From Halopseudomonas salina (GTDB lineage: Bacteria > Pseudomonadota > Gammaproteobacteria > Pseudomonadales > Pseudomonadaceae): 13,566 nucleotides of DNA. The translations under genes and the position numbers were made by a program. Positions 8,295 through 13,566 of this stretch are shown here, piece by piece (the first letter of the stretch is position 1; the number at the start of each line of letters is the position of its first letter). The notes under the pieces were generated by a model. The model did not search any database, had not been told where the DNA came from, and saw only the letters and a program-made list of their open reading frames with translations. Location of the stretch: assembly GCF_008641105.1 (NCBI RefSeq), contig NZ_VTTI01000001.1, forward strand, positions 70,174 to 83,739, read 5' to 3'.

Positions 8295-8330
8295 TGGCAG
8301 TAACTATCATACGGTGGCACAGTTTATCAT
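8295..8330. promoter_or_regulatory. Candidate AraC-type tandem operator
   Basis: In the 117-base divergent gap, two direct half-sites occur exactly 20 bases apart: TGGCAGTAACTATCAT at 8295-8310 and TGGCACAGTTTATCAT at 8315-8330. They agree at 11 of 16 positions, with the outer blocks TGGCA and TATCAT identical and the middle free. Direct repeats about two helical turns apart are the normal binding layout for AraC-family dimers whose two HTHs contact successive grooves. The adjacent gene encodes such a regulator. A partial third GGCA (8334-8337) is off register by 2 bases and is not counted. Which side is activated cannot be told. Confidence 0.55.
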
Positions 8331-8393
8331 GGAGGCAGTATAGGACCTGAGGCATGCTCGGCGGGTATCAACCTATAACAAGAGGTAACTGTC

Positions 8394-9305
8394 ATGCCCG
8401 AATTTTTCTACACCTCTGCGAGCAACAACCAGGCACGCAGCAGCTCTCATTTCCGTACCGAGCCCGTTTGTGGCGGGCTCGGTGCCGACATCCACGACAT
8501 TGATCTGAACAACCTGTCCGAGGATGGCCAGGCGGATCTGCGTCAGGCCTTGCTGGACCACCAGGTGCTTTTCATTCGCGACCAGTCGTTAAGTGTCACG
8601 CAGCTCGAAGCGGTATCACAGCGCTTTGGCGAATTCGGCGTGGAACCCTACGTAAAACCCATGGCCGATCACCCCCACGTGGTGCATGTGGTGAAGGAAG
8701 CCAGCGAGGGCACGCCATTTGTGTTTGGCGGTGCCTGGCATTCGGACTGGTCGTTCCAGGAACGCCCTCCGGCCTTCACACTGCTCTATGGTCACGACGT
8801 ACCCAAGGTCGGAGGCGATACCCTGTTCAACAATATGTATCTGGCCTGCGAATGGCTATCGCCGGCTATGCGCAAGATGTTGCTGGGGCTAAACGGTATC
8901 AACACACCGGAATATGGCTATGGCCCCAATGCCAAACACAATGCGGGCCTGGAAAGCATGCAGATTCTTTACGGAGAGAATATCGACCACGATGTGCGCA
9001 GCCATCCGCTGATTACCCGCCACCCGGAAACCGGCCGCAATGTGCTGTTCGCCAACCCTGCCTATACTCTGGGGATAGAAGGCATGAAGGCCGAAGAGGC
9101 GCGCCCCCTGCTGGACTACCTGTTCTCGGTCGCCAGCGCACCGGCGTTTACCTGCCGTATGCGCTGGACGCCGGGTACCCTGGCTATCTGGGATAACCGC
9201 TGCGTATGGCACCAGCCGGTGTCTGACTACTTCGGCCAGCGCCGTGAAATGTACCGAACCACTGTTGTGGGTGAAAAGCCCGAACGAGGTAGCCTGAATG
9301 AATGA
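8394..9305 (+). CDS. TauD/TfdA-family Fe(II)/2-oxoglutarate dioxygenase
   Basis: A 303-residue cytoplasmic non-haem iron oxygenase that should couple decarboxylation of 2-oxoglutarate to hydroxylation of a small substrate. The 2-His-1-carboxylate facial triad is readable: His116 and Asp118 in AWHSDWSF, and distal His273 in WDNRCVWHQPVSDY. Arg284 and Arg288 in QRREMYR align in spacing with the 2-oxoglutarate/substrate arginines of TauD (His255, Arg266, Arg270). Length is close to TauD and TfdA. AAGAGGT lies seven bases before the ATG. It overlaps the hydratase gene by 8 bases and is divergent from the AraC-type regulator. Family members act on taurine, alkyl sulfates, aryloxyacetates and others; no sulfonate-uptake genes are nearby, so taurine is unlikely and the true substrate is unknown. 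Confidence 0.92.
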   Translation: MPEFFYTSASNNQARSSSHFRTEPVCGGLGADIHDIDLNNLSEDGQADLRQALLDHQVLFIRDQSLSVTQLEAVSQRFGEFGVEPYVKPMADHPHVVHVVKEASEGTPFVFGGAWHSDWSFQERPPAFTLLYGHDVPKVGGDTLFNNMYLACEWLSPAMRKMLLGLNGINTPEYGYGPNAKHNAGLESMQILYGENIDHDVRSHPLITRHPETGRNVLFANPAYTLGIEGMKAEEARPLLDYLFSVASAPAFTCRMRWTPGTLAIWDNRCVWHQPVSDYFGQRREMYRTTVVGEKPERGSLNE

Positions 9306-10089
9306 AGAAACTCTTTTCGATCCCAGGGGTGCAGCTCGGCAGCTGTATCAGGCGCGCCGGCATGTCGAGCCCTGCGATCCGGTTGCGGGCACTTACGAGA
9401 TCGGCATGCTGGAACAGGCCTATACGGTCCAGGACGAACTGATCAAACGGTTCAACACTGCCGGTCACAAGGTAGTGGGCTACAAGCTGGGCCTGACTGA
9501 TCCCAAGGCGCAGGCGCAGATGGCACTGGATACACCTTTGTTCGGCAAGCTGGTGGAGGGCTGGAGTTTTGCGGCCGGCGCGGAAATACCTACGAGCAAA
9601 CTGATCTCGCCCCGAGTGGAGGGCGAAGTCGCGTTCATATTCAGTGCCGGTATCAATGATCCCAAGGTGGACGAAGAAACCCTCAAGAACAGTATCAGCA
9701 AGGTATTACCCGCGCTTGAAATATGCGACTCGGCGTTCGCCGGTTGGCCGCGCAGTCTGTTTGATGCTGTCGCAGACAACCTGTCATCAGGCTTTTATAT
9801 GCTGGGCAATGAGGCGAAGGATGTTCGGGAGCTGGACTTCGCAAACATGACAATGCAGCTTTACCGCAACGGAGAAAAGGCCATTGAAGGCGACGCTCGC
9901 CAATGCATGGGCAGCCCATTGACGGCGTGCCTTTGGCTGGTCCGCGAACTGGCGGAGCGCGGCACACCGGTCAAGGCTGGTGATGTCATACTCTCAGGCT
10001 CGCTGGGCCCCATGCAAAAGGTCGAGAATGGTGACTTGATCCGCCTGGAACTGACCCAGCTGGGCACACTTGAATGCAGCTTCGAGTAG
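9298..10089 (+). CDS. 2-oxopent-4-enoate hydratase-family protein (FAH superfamily, MhpD-like)
   Basis: A 263-residue enzyme of the fumarylacetoacetase-fold hydratase/decarboxylase family (COG3971). Members hydrate 2-hydroxypenta-2,4-dienoate or decarboxylate 4-oxalocrotonate in aromatic meta-cleavage routes using Mg2+ or Mn2+. Readable hallmarks are VVGYKLGLT at 59-67, metal-ligand glutamates Glu108 and Glu110 in RVEGEVAFIF and Glu141 in LPALEICDSAF, FDAVADNLSSGFYMLG at 155-170, and SGSLGPM at 233-239. The start ATG is part of ATGAATGA overlapping the dioxygenase stop, with GAGGT upstream, so the two are translationally coupled. No ring-cleavage dioxygenase, aldolase or acylating aldehyde dehydrogenase is adjacent, so this is not a standard meta-cleavage operon. 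Hydratase versus decarboxylase cannot be decided from the sequence. Confidence 0.88.
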   Translation: MNEETLFDPRGAARQLYQARRHVEPCDPVAGTYEIGMLEQAYTVQDELIKRFNTAGHKVVGYKLGLTDPKAQAQMALDTPLFGKLVEGWSFAAGAEIPTSKLISPRVEGEVAFIFSAGINDPKVDEETLKNSISKVLPALEICDSAFAGWPRSLFDAVADNLSSGFYMLGNEAKDVRELDFANMTMQLYRNGEKAIEGDARQCMGSPLTACLWLVRELAERGTPVKAGDVILSGSLGPMQKVENGDLIRLELTQLGTLECSFE

Positions 10090-10128
10090 CCTGGGAGGCT
10101 GGGGAGTCTGGTCAAATTTCAGACAAAG

Positions 10129-10152
10129 AAAACCCCGCCGAAGCGGGGTTTT
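10129..10152. terminator. Bidirectional rho-independent terminator
   Basis: Perfect 10-bp stem AAAACCCCGC / GCGGGGTTTT with a CGAA tetraloop, giving a T-run on both strands. It lies 39 bases after the hydratase stop, between convergent genes, and should end the dioxygenase-hydratase transcript on the plus strand and the acyl-CoA dehydrogenase transcript on the minus strand. Confidence 0.88.
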
Positions 10153-10160
10153 GCAGAACG

Positions 10161-10290
10161 TTGTTCCTGATCATCCGTGGATCAAGGTGCCTCCAGGCAC
10201 TGTCCCTATTCCATTTCAAACTTGGTGCGTCCCTGCGTTGCTCCTAGCAAGATCCATATTACGGATCAGGGCAGGGACTGCCCATAGCTG
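10161..10290. repeat. Palindrome-rich non-coding patch, REP/RAYT-like
   Basis: No plausible gene is seen between the terminator and the acyl-CoA dehydrogenase stop, but inverted repeats are packed here: TGATC/GATCA (10168-10184), GTGCCT-CC-AGGCAC (10187-10200), and an outer pair GTCCCTGC (10229-10236) / GCAGGGAC (10271-10278). The outer pair encloses TTGCT-cct-AGCAA (10238-10250) and GATCC-7 nt-GGATC (10251-10267). A word of the type AGGGAC-N-GCC/CACC appears three times: minus strand at 10196-10207 and 10224-10234, plus strand at 10273-10283. Such paired imperfect palindromes resemble REP-type elements mobilised by RAYT transposases, though no transposase is present. A structured small RNA is an alternative. 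Confidence 0.45.
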
Positions 10291-10349
10291 ATTGCCACCA
10301 GCGCGTGTAAGCCTTTACCTACAAAGCGCTCAATTGCGCATCCCGGCAA

Positions 10350-12137
10350 TCAGAACTGCGCGGCATCCAGCTCGAACAAGGGCTCGCTACCGGAGCGCAC
10401 AGCTTCACTCAAGGAGTGAATGCGCGGTAACAGGCGCTTGATAAAGAAGCGTCCGGTGCCCAGCTTGGCAGCGTAAAAACCGTCGCTGTCCTGATCCAGC
10501 TTGGCCAGAGCGGCCTTGGCCATACGCGCCCACATGTAGCCGTAAACCGTGTAGCCAAACACATGCAGATACTCGACAGAGGCTGCACCGATTTCGTTGG
10601 GATTGGTCTTGCTGCGATCAATTACCAGCGCAGTGAGCTCCTCCAGATTGGACAGCGCTTTTTTTAGCGGCTGCACAAAGTCAGCAAGGGCCTGATCCTG
10701 GTTGGCGGCAATAAATTCACGAACTTCCTCGGCAAATACCTTGAAGAAGGCGCCGCCATTGGCAACAGTCTTGCGGCCCATCAGATCCAGTGCCTGAATA
10801 CCGTTGGTACCTTCGTAAATCTGGCCGATACGGGCGTCACGTACCAACTGTTCCTGGCCCCACTCGCGCACGTAACCATGACCGCCCAGCACCTGCTGAC
10901 CATGCACACAGCTTTCAAGCCCGATATCGGTGAAGAACGCCTTGGCCACCGGCGTCAACAGCGCCACCAGGTCCTCGCCCTTCTTCTTGATCTGCGGGTC
11001 GTCGGCAAACTTGCTGATATCCAGCTGCGAACCGACATAGGTGGAGAACGCGCGGCTGCCCTCGGTCATGGCCTTCATGGTCAACAGCATGCGGCGCACG
11101 TCCGGGTGCACGATGATCGGATCCGCTGCCTGCTCCGGGGCAATCGCTCCGGTGGGGGAGCGGCTCTGAATGCGCTCGCGGGCATAGGCCACCGCGGTCT
11201 GGTAGGACGCCTCGCCACAGCCGATACCCTGGATGCCGATGGACAAGCGCTCATAGTTCATCATCGTGAACATGGCGTTGAGACCTTTGTTCACTTCACC
11301 GATGAGGTAGCCTTCGGCGCCGTCGAAATTCATCACGCACGTTGCAGAGGCTTTGATGCCCATCTTGTGTTCGATCGAGCCGCAACTGACAGTATTACGT
11401 TCGCCCAGACTGCCATCTTCCTTGACCAGGATCTTGGGCACCAGAAAAAGCGAAATACCCTTGGGACCAGCGGGTGCATCGGGGAGCTTGGCCAGAACCA
11501 GATGAATAATGTTTTCTGTCAGGTCATGTTCGCCACCAGTGATGAAGATCTTGGTGCCGGTAACCGCATAGGTGCCATTGGCCTGGGGAACCGCCTTGGT
11601 CCGGATGATGCCCAGATCGGTGCCGCAGTGAGGTTCTGTGAGGCACATGGTGCCGGCCCAGGAACCGCCGTACAGGTTGGGCAGATAGGCGTGCTTGAGT
11701 TCTTCGCTACCGTGGGCGTCGAGCGCGAGGCAGCAACCTGCTGTCAGTGCCGGGTAAAGCGCAAAGCTGTTATTGGCGCCGTAGACCATTTCCTCTACTT
11801 GCACGCCCAGCGTCTTGGGCATACCCAGACCACCAAATTCAGGGTTGCCTCCCAGACCCACCCAGCCGCCTTCCGCGTAGGTGGTGTAGGCCTGCTTGAA
11901 GCCAGCCGGGGTCGTCACTACGCCGTCGTTCCATTGGGCGCCTTCTTCATCGCCGCTACGGTTTAGCGGGGCAATGGTCTGCGAGGTGATCTTGCCGGCT
12001 TCCTCGAGCATGGCTTCAGCGGTTTCGGCATCGATTGCGCCGTTCAGGCCGGGCAGGCTCTGCCACAGCTTGTCGGCTTCGAATACCTCGTTGAGTACGA
12101 AGCGGATATCACGCAGGGGGGCTTTGTAGTCGGCCAT
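10350..12137 (-). CDS. Acyl-CoA dehydrogenase (long FadE-type, about 600 residues)
   Basis: A 595-residue FAD-dependent enzyme introducing the trans-2 double bond into acyl-CoA in beta-oxidation. Domains in order: an N-terminal extension typical of this subfamily (MADYKAPLRDIRFVLNEVFE), the helical acyl-CoA dehydrogenase N domain, the middle beta domain with MCLTEPHCGTDLG at 164-176 and KIFITGGEHD at 196-205, the C-terminal helical domain with QVLGGHGYVREWGQE at 415-429, and catalytic base Glu442 in IYEGTNGIQ. A C-terminal extra helical domain runs from about 460 to 595. The ATG at 12137 is preferred over one at 12188 because GAGGAG lies just upstream and the conserved N-terminus begins there. 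It resembles the clustered PA0506-PA0508 type of Pseudomonas (recalled, not searched). Chain-length preference cannot be inferred. Confidence 0.95.
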   Translation of the reverse strand: MADYKAPLRDIRFVLNEVFEADKLWQSLPGLNGAIDAETAEAMLEEAGKITSQTIAPLNRSGDEEGAQWNDGVVTTPAGFKQAYTTYAEGGWVGLGGNPEFGGLGMPKTLGVQVEEMVYGANNSFALYPALTAGCCLALDAHGSEELKHAYLPNLYGGSWAGTMCLTEPHCGTDLGIIRTKAVPQANGTYAVTGTKIFITGGEHDLTENIIHLVLAKLPDAPAGPKGISLFLVPKILVKEDGSLGERNTVSCGSIEHKMGIKASATCVMNFDGAEGYLIGEVNKGLNAMFTMMNYERLSIGIQGIGCGEASYQTAVAYARERIQSRSPTGAIAPEQAADPIIVHPDVRRMLLTMKAMTEGSRAFSTYVGSQLDISKFADDPQIKKKGEDLVALLTPVAKAFFTDIGLESCVHGQQVLGGHGYVREWGQEQLVRDARIGQIYEGTNGIQALDLMGRKTVANGGAFFKVFAEEVREFIAANQDQALADFVQPLKKALSNLEELTALVIDRSKTNPNEIGAASVEYLHVFGYTVYGYMWARMAKAALAKLDQDSDGFYAAKLGTGRFFIKRLLPRIHSLSEAVRSGSEPLFELDAAQF

Positions 12138-12456
12138 GGGACACTCCTCTAGCAGTGGTTGCGCCCGGAACAGTCCGGGAAATGTCACAAGTGTAGCCCG
12201 GCAACGTTTTTGGTCATAGCGTCTTTAAATGACTAAATTGTAATTTCCGGTCACATAGCCAATTCGTTGCTTTTGTTATCAAAGGATCGTGCCAGTAAGT
12301 ATCACAATTGCGCCCTTCAGTCAGGAGCGAACTCTTTGCGACCAAACCCCGCGGCACTGTGACTTTCGCTAAAGCAAGAACATCTCACTTCACCTGGTTG
12401 AATGGCACTCCACGATGCCAAACCCCAGGCTCTTAGTCCTATTAGGGGTAAAAAAC
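12138..12456. other. Divergent intergenic region without a gene
   Basis: 319 bases between the minus-strand acyl-CoA dehydrogenase and the plus-strand lipoprotein, visibly AT-richer than the flanking enzyme genes, with no credible ORF. It holds a weak minus-strand promoter candidate (listed separately). The dehydrogenase leader contains a small perfect hairpin CCCGGA-ACAG-TCCGGG at 12164-12179, about 27 bases ahead of the start codon; its role is unknown. For the plus-strand gene I see no convincing sigma-70 pair. No clear fatty-acid regulator palindrome (PsrA or FadR type) was recognised. Confidence 0.6.
12190..12217 (-). promoter_or_regulatory. Weak sigma-70-like promoter candidate for acyl-CoA dehydrogenase
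   Basis: On the minus strand, ATGACC (12212-12217, 4/6 to TTGACA) and TACACT (12190-12195, 4/6 to TATAAT) are separated by 16 bases. Transcription would start near 12183, giving a leader of roughly 46 bases that contains the small hairpin at 12164-12179. Position is sensible but the match is weak. Confidence 0.3.
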
Positions 12457-12816
12457 ATGCTTAATACTAATCACCACATTCCTTTCGCCCTTTGCTTTGC
12501 GTTATTTGTAACCGGATGCTCAACCTCTCCAACCACTAGCGACCTGATGCGCGACCATGCTGCTGAGCTGAGTGATCAGGTAATACTGAAAAGACAAATA
12601 GCCAAGGACTGGGATACGGGGAACAAAATGATTATTGATGGCGAAAAAGCCGTCAAACGAGCAGATCGTGCTGTACGAAGGGCCGAGCGTGAACTTAGTC
12701 GCGCCCAAGCCGATCTAGAAAATGCGCAAAATCAAATCAGTGAGGGCGCGCAACTGAAATTTGATAGTGAACAACGCTTTCGCACGCATTTTCCTGATGA
12801 CTCATTATCTCTCTAG
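12457..12816 (+). CDS. Small coiled-coil lipoprotein
   Basis: A 119-residue predicted lipoprotein starting at the ATG at 12457, with a hydrophobic signal (IPFALCFALFVTGC) and lipobox VTGC, followed by Ser at +2, which points to outer-membrane sorting. The mature part is charged and helical: about 55-107 is a heptad-like coiled coil rich in Lys/Arg/Glu/Ala (GEKAVKRADRAVRRAEREL and following), ending in RFRTHFPDDSLSL. The ATG at 12415 would put 14 extra residues before the signal and lacks a ribosome site, whereas AGGGG precedes 12457. It resembles small Pseudomonas lipoproteins of unknown function (recalled). It lies alone on the plus strand between two minus-strand acyl-CoA dehydrogenase genes and is AT-richer than both. 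Function not known; a cell-wall or envelope spacer role is only a guess. Confidence 0.8.
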   Translation: MLNTNHHIPFALCFALFVTGCSTSPTTSDLMRDHAAELSDQVILKRQIAKDWDTGNKMIIDGEKAVKRADRAVRRAERELSRAQADLENAQNQISEGAQLKFDSEQRFRTHFPDDSLSL

Positions 12817-12868
12817 GCTCGATAGTGCGTTGACGTCATAAACATGTGTTTATCTACGCATTAAAAAC

Positions 12869-12897
12869 AAAAAGCCCCGAACCAGTCGGGGCTTTTT
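12869..12897. terminator. Bidirectional rho-independent terminator
   Basis: Stem AAAAAGCCCCGA / TCGGGGCTTTTT with an ACCAG loop, T-rich on both sides. It lies between the convergent lipoprotein gene (stop 12816) and the right-hand acyl-CoA dehydrogenase gene (stop 12935), so it can end both transcripts. Confidence 0.9.
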
Positions 12898-12904
12898 TAC
12901 TTAC

Positions 12905-12923
12905 AGCTTAAAGCTTAAAGCTT
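12905..12923. repeat. Short tandem repeat AGCTTAA
   Basis: Two full 7-base units AGCTTAA plus a partial AGCTT, just downstream (minus strand) of the right-hand acyl-CoA dehydrogenase stop and before the terminator. It is too short to assign a role and is probably a neutral slippage repeat. Confidence 0.6.
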
Positions 12924-12934
12924 GCCGCTGACTC

Positions 12935-13566
12935 TTAGAACTGCTCGGCAGTCATCTGCATCAGGCTCTCAGCACCGGACTCCAGAGCCTCGACGTGGGC
13001 CTGGGCGCGCGGCAGCAGACGCTTGAAGTAGAACTCCTGCGTGGCCAGCTTGGCCTTGTAGTAATCCACTTCGCTGGTGCCGGCATCAAGCTTGCTCTGC
13101 GCGGCAATCGCCATCTTCACCCAGAAGAACGCCAGGGTGACGTAACCGGAGAACATCAGATAGTCCATGGCGGCCGAACCGATCTCCTCACGATCCTGCA
13201 TGGCTTTCATCGCGATCTTCTGCGTCATCTCGCCCCACTGGGCGTTCAGCGCACTGACCTTCTTGATGTAATCACCAAACTGGGCGTTGCCTTCGTTTTC
13301 CTTGCAGAACAGGTGCACTTCCTTGGTGAAGGCACGCAGCATCTTGCCCTGGGTCATCAGTACCTTGCGGCCGAGCAGGTCGAGTGCCTGGATGCCGTTG
13401 GTGCCTTCATAGATCAGACCGATGCGGCAATCACGCAGTTGCTGCTCCTGACCCCATTCGCGGACATATCCGTGACCACCGAAGATCTGCACACCGTGGT
13501 TGGTTGCTTCCAGACCGGTTTCGGTCATGAAGGCTTTACAAATGGGCGTCAGGAACGCCAGCTGCT
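12935..13566 (-). CDS. Acyl-CoA dehydrogenase, C-terminal part (5' end outside window)
   Basis: The frame is open from the window edge to a TAA at 12935, giving about 210 C-terminal residues of an enzyme of the same long acyl-CoA dehydrogenase subfamily as the neighbour. It begins QLAFLTPICKAFMTETGLEA, then has VQIFGGHGYVREWGQEQQ and the catalytic-Glu motif LIYEGTNGIQALDLLGRK. It shares the extra C-terminal helical domain and even the ending (AEQF versus AAQF). Same orientation and high motif identity indicate a duplicated pair, later separated by the lipoprotein gene and its terminator. An ATG within the visible part (13528) is internal (Met in KAFMTE), not a start. About two thirds of the protein lies outside the window. 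Confidence 0.95.
   Translation of the reverse strand, partial: QLAFLTPICKAFMTETGLEATNHGVQIFGGHGYVREWGQEQQLRDCRIGLIYEGTNGIQALDLLGRKVLMTQGKMLRAFTKEVHLFCKENEGNAQFGDYIKKVSALNAQWGEMTQKIAMKAMQDREEIGSAAMDYLMFSGYVTLAFFWVKMAIAAQSKLDAGTSEVDYYKAKLATQEFYFKRLLPRAQAHVEALESGAESLMQMTAEQF

Noticed and set aside
8374..8379. TATAAC as a -10 box for the dioxygenase gene
   Set aside because: It sits about 15 bases before the start codon and abuts the ribosome site, so a transcript from it would have almost no leader; it is more likely chance.
10224..10283. Integron attC-like cassette site
   Set aside because: The nested stems recall attC folding, but the GTTRRRY / RYYYAAC core ends are missing and there is no integrase or cassette array.
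10878..11966. Long open frame (362 codons) on the plus strand opposite the acyl-CoA dehydrogenase gene
   Set aside because: It lies wholly antisense to a gene with all catalytic motifs, shows no recognisable domain, and is the usual by-product of GC-rich codon bias.
12403..12418. Possible sigma-54 promoter (TGGCAC ... TGC) upstream of the lipoprotein gene
   Set aside because: The GG-to-GC spacing is 11 bases instead of the required 10, and the -12 element is poor.

Overview
The window looks like a chromosomal segment of a Pseudomonas-type gammaproteobacterium, possibly Halopseudomonas or a relative. This rests on protein style (a TonB-dependent siderophore receptor, and long acyl-CoA dehydrogenases starting MADYKAPLRD), GC-rich codon use, and AGGAG-type ribosome binding sites. 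The genus is an inference. Both ends cut through genes: a siderophore receptor at the left (its C-terminus is missing) and an acyl-CoA dehydrogenase at the right (its N-terminus is missing).

Layout: (1) 1-1928, minus: outer-membrane TonB-dependent siderophore receptor, behind a probable Fur-controlled promoter at about 2015-2033. (2) 2073-8276, minus: a tightly packed six-gene run. In transcription order it encodes an AraC-family regulator, an ABC ATPase, a fused 10-TM FtsX-type permease, an AttH/CrtC-like lipoprotein, a DUF2237 protein and a CIA30-domain protein. Junctions overlap by 8, 4 and 11 bases, then a 28-base gap, then an 8-base overlap. The first three genes all appear to start with GTG. 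(3) 8277-8393: divergent control region holding a 20-bp-spaced direct repeat that looks like an AraC-type operator pair. (4) 8394-10089, plus: TauD/TfdA-type Fe(II)/2-oxoglutarate dioxygenase, translationally coupled (8-base overlap) to a 2-oxopent-4-enoate hydratase-family enzyme. (5) 10090-10349: a bidirectional terminator followed by a strongly palindromic non-coding patch. (6) 10350-13566: two paralogous acyl-CoA dehydrogenases on the minus strand, separated by a small, AT-richer, plus-strand coiled-coil lipoprotein gene with its own terminator.

How it may work together: the AraC-type regulator sits between, and is divergent from, the dioxygenase/hydratase pair. It is also the first gene of the exporter operon, so one signal may control both a small catabolic or detoxifying module and an AttEFGH/LolCDE-like envelope transporter. 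The transporter has an FtsX-type permease and a lipoprotein with Asp at +2, which suggests inner-membrane retention, so the complex probably acts at the periplasmic face of the inner membrane. The two acyl-CoA dehydrogenases are beta-oxidation enzymes and the receptor serves iron uptake; neither is clearly linked to the central cluster. I see no RNA genes, CRISPR arrays, insertion sequences or phage genes.
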